Positions 45,891-55,440 of a stretch of DNA of 64,000 nucleotides are shown piece after piece (position 1 is the stretch's first letter; every line of letters starts with the position of its first letter). The stretch spans positions 3,086,501 to 3,150,500 of the forward strand of contig NZ_OX030782.1 in assembly GCF_943733665.1 (NCBI RefSeq). Reading direction: 5' to 3'. Origin of the DNA: Aquimarina sp. Aq107 (GTDB lineage Bacteria > Bacteroidota > Bacteroidia > Flavobacteriales > Flavobacteriaceae). The translations under genes were made by a program, and so were the position numbers. The notes under the pieces were generated by a model that saw nothing but the letters and a program-made list of their open reading frames with translations, had not been told where the DNA came from and searched no databases.

Positions 45891-47231
45891 ATGAAGACAT
45901 TTTTTACTACATCACTCTTTTTATTTTCCATTATTGTAACCGCACAAACCGATCAACGAATATATGATATTATAGATGCTGTTTCTTCGGAAAGAATCGA
46001 AACAGACATAAAAAAATTAGCTGGATTTGGTACAAGACATACCTTAAGCGATACGGTATCCGATACAAGAGGAATTGGTGCTGCTAGAAGATGGATCAAA
46101 TCAGAGTTTGATGATATCTCTAAAAGTTGTAACAATTGCTTAGAGGTATTTTATCAAAAAAATTTGGTGAAAAAAGGAGCTAACCAACGTATTGTTAAAG
46201 ATGTGATGGTAGTAAATGTTGTTGCCATACAGCGAGGCACAAAATATCCAAATCGATTTATTATGATGAGTGGGGATATAGACTCGCGGATCACTGATCC
46301 CACCAATTTTACTGACGATGCTCCTGGTGCTAATGATAATGCAACCGGAATGGCAGGAGCTATAGAAGCGGCCAGAGTTTTATCAAAATATAAATTTGAA
46401 AATAGTATTATCTATGTTGGATTGTCTGGCGAAGAGCAAGGACTTTTTGGAGGAAAAGGATTAGCAAACTATGCTAAAACAAAAAATTGGGAAATCATTG
46501 GAGTAATGAACAATGATATGATCGGAAATATCAAAGGAGTAGATGGTGTTATCGACAATAGAACATTTAGGATCTTCTCAGAGCCTACAAATCTCACTGA
46601 TGATCCAAAAACAGTAGAAAGAAGACGTTTTTATGGAGGTGAAGTAGATGGGATATCCCGCCAATTAGCTCGATATATTCATAAAACTACTAAAACATAT
46701 ATGCCAGAGATGAATCCTATGATGGTATATCGCTTAGATCGTTTTGGAAGAGGTGGCCATCATCGTCCATTTAATGATGCAGGGTTTGCTGGAATCCGTA
46801 TTATGGAAGCGCACGAAAATTATACGCAACAACATCAAGACATTAGAGAAGAAGGTGGTATTAAATATGGAGATGTAGTTGAACACGTCAATTTTGAATA
46901 TGCCGCAAAACTAACAGCCGTAAATGCAATCAATATGGCGAGTATTGCTTGGGCACCTCCTGCTCCTACTGAAGTTAAAATTGGAGGAATTGTAGAACCA
47001 TCGGTTAAATTTAAATGGAAGAAATCAAATACTCCTAATATCAAAGGATATAAGATTTACTGGAGAGATACTACTTCTCCAACTTGGGATCATAGTCGAT
47101 TTGTTGGTAATGTGGACAGCTTTACTCTAAATGGTATTGTTATTGACAATTACTTTTTTGGCATATCTACAGTAGGAAAAAATGGTCATGAGAGTCCAGT
47201 AGTGTTTCCTTCTGGAATATTTAGAAAATAA
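45891..47231 (+). CDS. Exported M28-family aminopeptidase with C-terminal FN3-like domain
   Basis: A signal peptide (MKTFFTTSLFLFSIIVTAQ) starts the protein. The catalytic domain has the M28 metal-binding set: D149 in GANDNATG, E181/E182 in SGEEQGLFGG, D209 in MNNDMIGN and a late His in EAHENYTQQHQ. The last 90 residues form an FN3-like domain (PAPTEVKIGGIVEPSVKFKW and onward). The enzyme should release amino acids from peptides outside the cytoplasm. It heads a compact + strand cluster with an esterase, an M1 peptidase and an arginase-family protein. All zinc ligands seem intact. Confidence 0.94.
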   Translation: MKTFFTTSLFLFSIIVTAQTDQRIYDIIDAVSSERIETDIKKLAGFGTRHTLSDTVSDTRGIGAARRWIKSEFDDISKSCNNCLEVFYQKNLVKKGANQRIVKDVMVVNVVAIQRGTKYPNRFIMMSGDIDSRITDPTNFTDDAPGANDNATGMAGAIEAARVLSKYKFENSIIYVGLSGEEQGLFGGKGLANYAKTKNWEIIGVMNNDMIGNIKGVDGVIDNRTFRIFSEPTNLTDDPKTVERRRFYGGEVDGISRQLARYIHKTTKTYMPEMNPMMVYRLDRFGRGGHHRPFNDAGFAGIRIMEAHENYTQQHQDIREEGGIKYGDVVEHVNFEYAAKLTAVNAINMASIAWAPPAPTEVKIGGIVEPSVKFKWKKSNTPNIKGYKIYWRDTTSPTWDHSRFVGNVDSFTLNGIVIDNYFFGISTVGKNGHESPVVFPSGIFRK

Positions 47232-47276
47232 ATTATTTCTAAGTATATTAACCATGATAATCTAACCACACAGTTC

Positions 47277-48215
47277 ATGAAAGCCTTAAACATTATAGTT
47301 CTTTTTGCACTTCTTTGTATAATTTCTTGCAAACAAAAATCTTTCAAAGAGAAAACAGTCGTATCCAATGATATCGCTTCATTATTCCCTTCAGAAATAA
47401 AAGGAAAAGTTGTAATACATGAAAATTTTAAATCAAAACACGTAATCCCAAGAAATGTAGAAGTATTTCTTCCGGATGGATATGATCCTAATTCAAAAAA
47501 GAAATACAATGTATTATATATGCATGATGGACAAAATGTTTTTAACTCGAAAACATCATACACAGGCATTGATTGGGGTGTGGATGAAGCTGTTGATAGT
47601 TTGATCAAGATTTCAAAGATTAAAAATACGATCGTGGTCGCTCCTTGGAATACTGTAAAAAAACGTTTTTCTGAATATATGCCTAAAGCTCCTGCTGAAG
47701 CAACCAGTAGTGCAGAAGTGAAAGCTGCTTTAAAACAAAATACAGGTTTTGATGATTTATATTCTGATCAATATCTGAAATTTCTAGTAGAAGAATTAAA
47801 GCCTTTTATCGACAAAACATATAATGTATATACTAAGATGGAAAACACTAGTATAATGGGATCATCTATGGGAGGATTAATTTCATTGTATGCGATATGT
47901 AAATATCCCGAAGTCTTTGGCGCAGCAGGATGTGTATCAACGCATTGGCCGGTTCCTGTTTTAGGAGAAGCATATATAAAAACCCTACCTTCTACCCTTC
48001 CAGATCCTAAAACTCATAAAATATATTTTGATTTTGGAACAGAAACGTTAGATGCCCAGTATGAACCCTATCAAAAACAGGTAGATCAAATGATGATAGA
48101 TAAGGGGTATACCAAAGGTAAAAATTGGGTTACTAAAAAATTTGAAGGTGCAGCGCATGATGAAAAGAGTTGGAATAACAGAATACATATTCCACTAGAA
48201 TTTTTATTACAATAA
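47277..48215 (+). CDS. Esterase-type alpha/beta hydrolase lipoprotein
   Basis: The lipoprotein signal ends in CIISC (Cys18). The domain matches the esterase D / Fes-like family: NVEVFLPDGYDPNSKKKYNV, LYMHDGQNVFN, the nucleophile in MGSSMGG (Ser197 within GSSMG), VAPWNTVKKRF and a late HDEKSWNNR with the probable catalytic His. Enzymes of this family cleave ester bonds, for example of acyl chains, siderophores or xylan side groups. It is 45 bases after the M28 peptidase gene and 10 bases before the M1 gene. This shared operon suggests work on extracellular peptide or ester substrates. Confidence 0.92.
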   Translation: MKALNIIVLFALLCIISCKQKSFKEKTVVSNDIASLFPSEIKGKVVIHENFKSKHVIPRNVEVFLPDGYDPNSKKKYNVLYMHDGQNVFNSKTSYTGIDWGVDEAVDSLIKISKIKNTIVVAPWNTVKKRFSEYMPKAPAEATSSAEVKAALKQNTGFDDLYSDQYLKFLVEELKPFIDKTYNVYTKMENTSIMGSSMGGLISLYAICKYPEVFGAAGCVSTHWPVPVLGEAYIKTLPSTLPDPKTHKIYFDFGTETLDAQYEPYQKQVDQMMIDKGYTKGKNWVTKKFEGAAHDEKSWNNRIHIPLEFLLQ

Positions 48216-48225
48216 ATTAAACAAA

Positions 48226-49866
48226 ATGAATAAGTTTTTCTGTACGGTCTGTATTGTTTGCGGACTATCACCAATATTTGCACAAACCTCACTTTTTGAT
48301 GAGCATCAAAAATTCACAAGACAAGATTCTTTAAGAGGTTCTATTACTCCAGAACGTGCTTGGTGGGACCTTACCTATTATCATTTGGACATATCAGTGG
48401 ATCCTGATAAAAAATTAATAAAAGGAAAAAACACAATTCATTATAAAGTATTAGAAAATCACAATGTACTGCAAGTAGATCTTCAACCACCGTTAGTTAT
48501 AGAAAAGGTAATACAGGATGGGAAAGAACTAAAGGTAACCTCTGAAGAGAATGCTCATTTCGTTACGCTTACCAAAAAACAAAAAAAAGGAAGTGTCAAT
48601 TCAATAGAAGTATACTATAGCGGTAATCCAAGAGAAGCTGTTCGAGCACCTTGGGATGGAGGAATTTCATGGAAAAAAGATGGTAACGGAAAACACTTTG
48701 TGGCTTCCTCTTGTCAAGGATTAGGAGCAAGTGTCTGGTGGCCTAATAAAGATCACATGTATGATGAAGTTGATAGTATGTTAGTGAGTGTTACCGTTCC
48801 AAAAGGTTTAATGAATGTGGGTAATGGAAGGCTTCGTAAAGTAGAAGAACGTACGCCTAGTACTAAAACATTTCATTGGTTTGTGCAGAATCCAATCAAT
48901 AATTATGGTGTAAATATCAATATTGGTGATTACGTGCATTTTGGAGAACAATATGACGGAGAAAAAGGCAATCTTGATATGGATTACTATGTATTAAGGG
49001 ACAATCTTGAAGCTGCAAAAAAACAATTTAAAGATGCTCCAAAAATGATGAAATCTTTTGAGCATTGGTTTGGACCATACCCTTTTTATGAAGATAGTTT
49101 TAAATTAGTAGAAGCTCCATATTTAGGCATGGAACATCAGAGTTCTGTAACCTACGGAAATAAGTACGTAAATGGCTATTTAGGTAATGATTTATCTGGT
49201 ACTGGTTGGGGATTAAAATTTGATTTCATTATTATCCACGAATCCGGTCATGAATGGTTTGCTAATAATATTACCTATAAAGATATTGCTGACATGTGGA
49301 TTCATGAAAGTTTTACTGCGTATTCAGAAAACCTATTTTTGGATTATCACTATGGAAAAGAAGCTTCTTCTGAATATGTAATAGGAACACGTCAAGGAAT
49401 TAGAAATGACAAACCAATTATTGGACAATATCACGTAAATAACGAAGGATCTAGTGATATGTATTATAAAGGAGCTAATATGTTGCACACCTTACGTCAA
49501 CTAATAGAAGATGATGAAAAATGGAGAACTATTTTAAGAGGATTAAATAAAGATTTTTATCATCAAACCGTTACTACAAAACAAATTGAAGATTATTTAA
49601 GTAAAAAAACCAACATTGACCTAACAGCTTTTTTTAATCAATATTTAAGAGATACAAGAATACCTACTTTAGAGTATAGTTTTGATAATAACGGATTAAA
49701 ATACCGATATATTGATGTTGTCAAAGATTTTGATATGCCCGTGCGTTTAAAAATAAACGGAAAAGATCAATGGGTACAGCCAAATACAAAGTGGCAAACA
49801 CTAAAAGTAAAAACGAATGAAATCGTAATCGATCCTAATTTTTATATAAATACCAAGTCTATATAA
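48226..49866 (+). CDS. Exported M1-family metallopeptidase
   Basis: A signal peptide (MNKFFCTVCIVCGLSPIFAQ) is followed by an M1 gluzincin. The N-terminal domain (AWWDLTYYHLDISVDPDKKL) is typical. The zinc site is H338-E-S-G-H342 with the third ligand E361 exactly 18 residues further (HESFTAYSENL), and the GxMEN-like exopeptidase motif reads LGMEHQSS. The C-terminal part is short (to residue 546), as in smaller aminopeptidase N-like proteins. It should hydrolyse N-terminal residues of peptides in the periplasm or outside. The stop overlaps the arginase start (TAATG), so the two are translationally coupled. Confidence 0.95.
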   Translation: MNKFFCTVCIVCGLSPIFAQTSLFDEHQKFTRQDSLRGSITPERAWWDLTYYHLDISVDPDKKLIKGKNTIHYKVLENHNVLQVDLQPPLVIEKVIQDGKELKVTSEENAHFVTLTKKQKKGSVNSIEVYYSGNPREAVRAPWDGGISWKKDGNGKHFVASSCQGLGASVWWPNKDHMYDEVDSMLVSVTVPKGLMNVGNGRLRKVEERTPSTKTFHWFVQNPINNYGVNINIGDYVHFGEQYDGEKGNLDMDYYVLRDNLEAAKKQFKDAPKMMKSFEHWFGPYPFYEDSFKLVEAPYLGMEHQSSVTYGNKYVNGYLGNDLSGTGWGLKFDFIIIHESGHEWFANNITYKDIADMWIHESFTAYSENLFLDYHYGKEASSEYVIGTRQGIRNDKPIIGQYHVNNEGSSDMYYKGANMLHTLRQLIEDDEKWRTILRGLNKDFYHQTVTTKQIEDYLSKKTNIDLTAFFNQYLRDTRIPTLEYSFDNNGLKYRYIDVVKDFDMPVRLKINGKDQWVQPNTKWQTLKVKTNEIVIDPNFYINTKSI

Positions 49867-50675
49867 TGAAAATTTATTTTCCTCAATGGCAAGGATCTGG
49901 AACAGGTAAAAACATAGAGGATGGTGCTAAAACCATCTTGGACTATCTTAATGATCCGGAATTTGTTCATATCCCATTATCAAAAATAGCAGCTGGAAAA
50001 AATGGAGAAAGAAAACATCATATTAATAATTATGATGCAATCACGGATCAATTGACTTATTTAAAAACACGAATTGATCAAACACAACCTAAAACAATCA
50101 AAACTATTGGTGGGGATTGTGGGTTAGAAATTGTTCCCGTCTCTTATCTTAATCAAAAATATCCTAATCTGGGTGTTATCTGGTTTGATGCGCATGCTGA
50201 TATAAATAAACCTTGTGACTCCCCTAGCTGTAATTTTCACGGTATGCCGTTAAGAACATTGTTAGGAGAAGGATCCTATCACATGAATCCTCTTTTATTC
50301 TCTACAATTAAAGCTTCGCAAATACATTATGTTGGCTTAAGAGATATTGATGATACTGAACAAAGTAGAATTGATGAAGGAGAAATTTATGCTCCAAAAA
50401 ATATAAATATTACAAATTTGGTCGAAACTCTGCGATCAAAAAATATTACAAATCTATATCTACACTTTGATTTTGATTGTCTAGAACCAAATGATTATAA
50501 CAAAACATATTATCGGGTAGCTGATGGTATTACCATTTTAGAATCTGAAACTTGTATAAGAGCATTACAAGAAAACTTCACTATCGTTGGTAGTAGTGTT
50601 CTAGAATCAATTACTACAGATATTTCTGAATTACGTCCTATTGAAAAAATTATTAATTTATTAATGAATACCTAA
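49866..50675 (+). CDS. Arginase-family protein with altered first metal motif
   Basis: The 269-residue protein keeps the arginase/ureohydrolase fold marks IWFDAHADIN (DAHAD) and LHFDFDCLEPND (a D-x-D variant of SFDxD). The first motif, normally GGDHS, is GGDCGLE, so the His ligand is Cys. I recall GGDC forms in a distinct arginase-like subfamily, so the change may be natural rather than a defect. It may hydrolyse a guanidino or related compound, or be inactive. There is no signal peptide. It overlaps the M1 gene by one base and precedes an ankyrin gene by 19 bases. Confidence 0.88.
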   Translation: MKIYFPQWQGSGTGKNIEDGAKTILDYLNDPEFVHIPLSKIAAGKNGERKHHINNYDAITDQLTYLKTRIDQTQPKTIKTIGGDCGLEIVPVSYLNQKYPNLGVIWFDAHADINKPCDSPSCNFHGMPLRTLLGEGSYHMNPLLFSTIKASQIHYVGLRDIDDTEQSRIDEGEIYAPKNINITNLVETLRSKNITNLYLHFDFDCLEPNDYNKTYYRVADGITILESETCIRALQENFTIVGSSVLESITTDISELRPIEKIINLLMNT

Positions 50676-50694
50676 ATAAATATTATTAAAAACT

Positions 50695-50991
50695 ATGTCA
50701 GGAGGTAATTGGAAAGATATGCTATTAGCATCGCAAACTGGTGATCTAGAATTGGTAAAGTACTACGTCAAAACAGGTATTGATATTAATTACCAACATC
50801 CTGAAGCTATGACAACACCACTTATTGAAAGTCTTAGGTTTGGACATCTTGATATTGCTGAGTTTTTATTAGAAAATAACGCAGATGTATTTGCTAAGGA
50901 AGGATTTAGCGGAGATACTGCACTGTCAGTGGCAACCGAAAAGCAAAATCAAAAAGCTATAAACTTGTTACAGTCTTATCTAAAATCATAA
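50695..50991 (+). CDS. Ankyrin-repeat protein
   Basis: Nearly all 98 residues are ankyrin repeats: DMLLASQTGDLELVKYYVKT, GIDINYQHPEAMTTPLIESL, RFGHLDIAEFLLENNADVFA and GFSGDTALSVATEKQNQKAI. Three units are visible, flanked by short caps. It has no signal and is probably cytoplasmic. It lies in the M28-M1-arginase cluster with short spacing (19 and 29 bases), so it may act with the arginase-like protein or the downstream exporter. Confidence 0.9.
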   Translation: MSGGNWKDMLLASQTGDLELVKYYVKTGIDINYQHPEAMTTPLIESLRFGHLDIAEFLLENNADVFAKEGFSGDTALSVATEKQNQKAINLLQSYLKS

Positions 50992-51020
50992 ATTAAAACT
51001 TAAAATTTAAAGAACAATAA

Positions 51021-51746
51021 ATGACTGCATATATTATATCATTTATAGCTGCCATTATACTCGGAATGTCTAAATCTGGATTAAAAGGAATGGGAGTTCT
51101 CATTGTTACCTTAATGGTATTAGTCCATGGTGCTAAAGCCTCTACAGGTATTGTATTACCCCTCTTAATTTTTGCGGATATACTTGCTGTTATATATTAC
51201 AACAGACACGCTCAATGGAAATACCTCATCAAATTTCTTCCTTGGATGATCGCAGGAGTATTGGTTGCCGTTTTTGTTGGAAAAGATCTTAGCGAAGATG
51301 TTTTTAAAAAGGGAATGGCAATCATCATAATTATAAGTGTAATTATTATGTTTCTTTGGGAACGTTACGAAAAGAAAAATATCCCAACTGCTATTTGGTT
51401 TGCTGGATCAACTGGTTTCTTAGCTGGATTTACTACAATGATTGGAAATTTGGCAGGTGCGTTTGCTAACATATTTTTTCTTGCCATGCGTATCCCAAAA
51501 AATGAATTTATCGGAACTGCTGCTTGGTTATTCTTTATAATCAATTTAATTAAGTTACCTTTTCATATTTTTAGTTGGAAAACAGTTACCTACCAATCAA
51601 TAATTACGGATTTATATTTAATCCCAGGGGTCATACTAGGATTTATAATAGGGCTAAAAGTGGTCAAACTTTTTAAAGATCATCAGTATCGAAAGTTTAT
51701 TTTAATCATGACAGCTATTGGAGGAATCGTAATTTTATTCAGATAA
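51021..51746 (+). CDS. TSUP-family exporter (TauE/SafE)
   Basis: This 241-residue protein has seven to eight hydrophobic helices. Typical TSUP features are YIISFIAAIILGMSKSGLKG near the start and FLAGFTTMIGNLAGAFANIF in the second half, which repeats the first. TauE/SafE proteins export sulfite, taurine-derived or other organosulfur anions. A rhodanese gene elsewhere in the window is not linked. It ends the tight + strand cluster begun at 45891. The specificity cannot be read. Confidence 0.92.
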   Translation: MTAYIISFIAAIILGMSKSGLKGMGVLIVTLMVLVHGAKASTGIVLPLLIFADILAVIYYNRHAQWKYLIKFLPWMIAGVLVAVFVGKDLSEDVFKKGMAIIIIISVIIMFLWERYEKKNIPTAIWFAGSTGFLAGFTTMIGNLAGAFANIFFLAMRIPKNEFIGTAAWLFFIINLIKLPFHIFSWKTVTYQSIITDLYLIPGVILGFIIGLKVVKLFKDHQYRKFILIMTAIGGIVILFR

Positions 51747-51831
51747 TTTAAATCCTATATTCATGTTATTTATGATAACTTTCTCATATGTTTAAAGCCT
51801 TATGTATTACCTTTATAAGAAAAGGTTAGCT

Positions 51832-51999
51832 ATGTTTACATTATTTAAGAAAAAATCAGAGAAAGAACAACTTCAAAAAAAGTATCGCTTGTTAATGGAA
51901 GAATCCTATAAGCTCTCACATACAAACCGTAAAGCAAGTGATAATAAACAGGCTGAAGCCGAGGAAATTTTAAAACGAATAGAACAACTTTCTGAATAA
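51832..51999 (+). CDS. Small Lacal_2735-type protein
   Basis: The ATG at 51832 (MFTLFKKKSEKEQLQKKYRL) is preferred to one 30 bases upstream. The 55 residues are highly charged and helical (MEESYKLSHTNRKASDNKQA then EAEEILKRIEQL), a probable coiled coil. I recognise the family from flavobacterial genomes, where it is known only by the name Lacal_2735. No function is known. It lies between the TSUP and CIA30 genes. Confidence 0.85.
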   Translation: MFTLFKKKSEKEQLQKKYRLLMEESYKLSHTNRKASDNKQAEAEEILKRIEQLSE

Positions 52000-52019
52000 A
52001 GTAAGAGTTTTAAAATAAA

Positions 52020-52553
52020 ATGATCAATCATATAACATCATATATATTTACTCTTTTAATGACATATCCCTTAGTTATTTTTGATTTTAATAAAAATAGC
52101 AATTTATCAAATTGGACCATAGTGAATGATGTCGTTATGGGCGGTGTATCTAATAGTAGTCTAGAAATTAATCCTGATGGAAATGCTGTTTTTTCTGGCA
52201 CTGTTTCTTTAGAAAACAATGGTGGATTCTCATTAGTTCGATATCGTTTTGAAACTTTAAAAGTAAGAGGGTATACTAAGGCTATAATAAAACTAAAAGG
52301 AGATCCAACTACCTATCAATTTAGAGCTAAAACTAATTATAATGATCGATATTCTTATATAGCAATTTTTAAGACTACTGGAGAATGGCAAACTATTGAA
52401 ATCTCATTATCCGAAATGTATCCGGCATTTAGAGGAAGAAAATTAGATCTTCCTAATTATCAAGCTGAACAAATGCAAGAAATTGCATTTCTGATTGGAA
52501 ACAAAAAAGAAGAAAAATTCGAACTAATAATTGATACAATAGAATTAAAATAA
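52020..52553 (+). CDS. CIA30-family protein
   Basis: The protein matches the CIA30 (complex I intermediate-associated) fold: SNWTIVNDVVMGGVSNSSLE, GTVSLENNGGFSLVRYRF, AIIKLKGDPTTYQFRAKT and AEQMQEIAFLIGNK. It is a beta-sandwich related to carbohydrate-binding domains, and bacterial members usually have no complex I role. A weak hydrophobic leader (YIFTLLMTYPLVIFDF) may be a signal peptide. It follows the Lacal_2735 gene by 20 bases. The ligand is unknown. Confidence 0.9.
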   Translation: MINHITSYIFTLLMTYPLVIFDFNKNSNLSNWTIVNDVVMGGVSNSSLEINPDGNAVFSGTVSLENNGGFSLVRYRFETLKVRGYTKAIIKLKGDPTTYQFRAKTNYNDRYSYIAIFKTTGEWQTIEISLSEMYPAFRGRKLDLPNYQAEQMQEIAFLIGNKKEEKFELIIDTIELK

Positions 52554-52640
52554 ACAACCACTAACACCTCTATTCATTTCACTTTCAACAACTTCATCTG
52601 TAATGATATCACTTTTTACACGACTGATTAAGAAAAAAAT

Positions 52641-53771
52641 ATGAATAAAGGCTTTGGGATACTTTTTTTGAACATTCTATTTTTTTTTAGCTGTTCTACT
52701 GATGACCAAATTCTATATGACCCAAATGCCGAAAGAAATCCTCCAGTAATTGCGCACAATGGTATTTTCGCTGACTCTGATATATGTCAAGAAGCAAAGG
52801 ATTTATATACTAGATTAATTTCTTCTACACAAAAAGGAATTGCTTTTGGAAGACAAGAAGCTTTCGGGACAGGCAATAACTTTCCCATGCCTGATAAACT
52901 TGATAATGATTTTTTTGAAGTTGCTAATGATCATCCAGCGATTGTTGGTTTTGACTTAGAACTTATATCGCTTCAAAACACCTTAGTGATTGACAATTTT
53001 ATAGAAAAATTTACTAATGCGGTAGTAGAGGCACATGAAAATGGAAGTATTATAACAATGAGTTGGCACGCAGTAAATCCAAGTCATATCCAAGGTTTTG
53101 ATCGAAGAGATACTGTAGTTCCGGACATGCTAGAAGGTGGAGAATTTAGAGACCTTTTTTTAGAGTCTTTAGGAAAAGTAGCTACTCTTTTTAAAAATTT
53201 AAAAGATTCAGAAGGAAAACCAATACCCATCTTATTTAGGCCTTGGCATGAAATGAATGGTGATTTCTTTTATTGGGGCGAAGGCTTTAGAACTACCCAA
53301 GAGTATATTCAACTATTTAGAGATACAGTTACCATTCTGTCAGAAGATTTAGATGTTCATAATTTGATTTATATATACTCTCCCAATTGGGTCTCAGATG
53401 CTTCAGAATATATGAGAAATTATCCTGGTGATGCCTATGTAGATATGTTTGGTGTTGACGTATATGACTTTATGAATGGGAGATTTTTACAAAATGCACT
53501 AAATAATTTACAAATAGTAGAAAGTATTGCAACCGACAAAAATCGTCTTTTTGCACTTACGGAAACCGGATTGACTAATGTAACTCAAAATACTTGGTGG
53601 ACAGAAAGTCTTTATAAAGCAATTCGCAGTAGTAGTATTTCGTATGCTATGGTATGGCGTAATGATACGCCTTCCTTTTTTCACGTTCCTTTTTTAACGC
53701 ACCCCTCAGTTAATAATTTTAGAGATTTTGTAGAAAAAGAGTCCATCTTATTAAGTAGTGAAACGCAATAA
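52641..53771 (+). CDS. Glycoside hydrolase family 26 (beta-mannanase-like) lipoprotein
   Basis: The leader ends in FFFSC (Cys18), a lipoprotein signal. The GH26 barrel has ISSTQKGIAFGRQEAFGTG, GFDLELISLQ, MSWHAVNPSHIQ, the acid/base E204 in RPWHEMNGDFFYWG and the nucleophile E308 in ALTETGLTN. Substrate residues include YSPNWVSD and MFGVDVYDF. It should cleave beta-1,4-mannan or related beta-glycans at the cell surface. It is a single gene and converges on the ABC-F gene. No mannan-utilisation partner genes are adjacent. Confidence 0.94.
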   Translation: MNKGFGILFLNILFFFSCSTDDQILYDPNAERNPPVIAHNGIFADSDICQEAKDLYTRLISSTQKGIAFGRQEAFGTGNNFPMPDKLDNDFFEVANDHPAIVGFDLELISLQNTLVIDNFIEKFTNAVVEAHENGSIITMSWHAVNPSHIQGFDRRDTVVPDMLEGGEFRDLFLESLGKVATLFKNLKDSEGKPIPILFRPWHEMNGDFFYWGEGFRTTQEYIQLFRDTVTILSEDLDVHNLIYIYSPNWVSDASEYMRNYPGDAYVDMFGVDVYDFMNGRFLQNALNNLQIVESIATDKNRLFALTETGLTNVTQNTWWTESLYKAIRSSSISYAMVWRNDTPSFFHVPFLTHPSVNNFRDFVEKESILLSSETQ

Positions 53772-53802
53772 AAAGATATCATTTTATATTCATTCTAAAA
53801 AG

Positions 53803-55440
53803 TTATGCTTTTAAATCTATTTCTTTTAAACTCTCCATTCTATTTCTTTCCAAGAAAGCATCAATAGTCTCGAAATGTTCAATTACTCTTTTATTTTTAA
53901 ATTCAAACACCTTATTAGATAATCCTCTTAAAAAATCTCGATCATGCGATACCAATATCAATGTCCCATCAAAATTTAACAGTGCTTCCTTAAGAACATC
54001 TTTGGATCGTATATCTAAATGATTAGTTGGCTCATCTAAAATAAGAACATTTACAGGTTCTAAAAGTAATTTAACCATTGCCAATCTAGTTCTTTCTCCT
54101 CCAGAGAGTACACTCACCTTTTTATCAATATGATCGCCGCTAAACATAAACTGACCTAATATATTCTTAATTTGTGTCCTTACATCTCCTTTAGCAACTT
54201 CATCTACAGTCTGAAAAACGGTAAGATTTGGATCCAATAATGATGCTTGGTTCTGAGCAAAATATCCCACTTTAGCATTATGTCCAAGATCACACTGACC
54301 TTCAAAATCAATTTCTCCCATAATTGCTTTTATCATAGTAGACTTTCCTTCGCCATTTCTACCTACAAAAGAAACTTTTTCTCCTCTTGCAATAGACATA
54401 CTAGCATCTTTAAAAACAACATGATCATCATATTTCTTGGATAATTCTTTAGCTATAACAGGATAGTCCCCAGAGCGTGCTGAAGGCGGAAATCTTAGTT
54501 TCAATGAAGAAGTATCTATTTCATCTATTTCTATAATATCAAGTTTCTCTAACATACGTTCTCTAGAATTTACCTGATTTGTTTTAGAATATGTTCCTTT
54601 AAACCTTTCTATAAATTGTTTTGTATCGGCTATAAATTTTTGTTGTTCTTGATATGCCTTTAATTGGTGAGAACGTCTTTCTTCTCTTAACTGAAGATAA
54701 TGCGTATAATTAGCCTTATAATCATAGATTCTTCCCATAGTAACCTCTATTGTTCTATTGGTTATATTATCTATAAATGCCTTATCATGAGAAATCACAA
54801 TAACTGCCTTCGCCTTATTAAGTAAGAAATCTTCTAACCATATCACAGATTCTATATCCACATGATTCGTAGGCTCATCTAATAATATAAGATCTGGTTT
54901 TTGCAATAATATTTTAGCAAGCTCAATTCGCATTCTCCATCCCCCGCTAAATTCACTAGTTGGTCTTGTAAAATCTTCTCTCCTAAAACCTAATCCCTGT
55001 AATGCCTTTTCTACTTCCGCATCATAATTTACCTCTTCTATTGCATAAAATTTTTCTCCAAGATCTGTAACCTTTTGGATGATTCCCATATATTCATCCG
55101 AATCATAATCTGTACGAGTTTCTAATTCTTTGTTCAATCGATCCATTTCATGTTGCATATCATGAATTTGACCAAAAGCTTTTGACGCCTCTTCAAAAAC
55201 TGTACAATCATCATCCGTTAACAAATGCTGCGGTAAATAGGCTATCACAGCTTCTTTGGGACAACGTACATTTCCTCTGGTAGCTTTTTGTACACCTGCA
55301 ATAATCTTCATCATAGTAGATTTACCCGCTCCATTTTTACCCATTAAGGCAATCTTATCATTTTCATTTATCACAAAAGAAACATTACTAAATAATGTCT
55401 CACCACTAAACTCTACAGCAATTCCATCAACAGAAATCAT
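53803..55440 (-). CDS. ABC-F family ATPase (ribosome-associated type)
   Basis: The 545-residue protein carries two ABC domains without membrane segments. Walker A motifs are GKNGAGKSTMMK and GRNGEGKSTMIK; signatures are FSGGWRMRIELAK and LSGGERTRLAMVK; Walker B segments are LILLDEPTNHVD and VLILDEPTNHLD. The interdomain linker (RRSHQLKAYQEQQKFIADTK) is helical. This is an ABC-F protein, probably a translation factor acting on the ribosome (EttA/Uup/YbiT-like), and possibly linked to antibiotic protection in some members. It converges on the GH26 gene and diverges from the lipoprotein gene at 55784 across a 343-base gap. Confidence 0.95.
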   Translation of the reverse strand: MISVDGIAVEFSGETLFSNVSFVINENDKIALMGKNGAGKSTMMKIIAGVQKATRGNVRCPKEAVIAYLPQHLLTDDDCTVFEEASKAFGQIHDMQHEMDRLNKELETRTDYDSDEYMGIIQKVTDLGEKFYAIEEVNYDAEVEKALQGLGFRREDFTRPTSEFSGGWRMRIELAKILLQKPDLILLDEPTNHVDIESVIWLEDFLLNKAKAVIVISHDKAFIDNITNRTIEVTMGRIYDYKANYTHYLQLREERRSHQLKAYQEQQKFIADTKQFIERFKGTYSKTNQVNSRERMLEKLDIIEIDEIDTSSLKLRFPPSARSGDYPVIAKELSKKYDDHVVFKDASMSIARGEKVSFVGRNGEGKSTMIKAIMGEIDFEGQCDLGHNAKVGYFAQNQASLLDPNLTVFQTVDEVAKGDVRTQIKNILGQFMFSGDHIDKKVSVLSGGERTRLAMVKLLLEPVNVLILDEPTNHLDIRSKDVLKEALLNFDGTLILVSHDRDFLRGLSNKVFEFKNKRVIEHFETIDAFLERNRMESLKEIDLKA

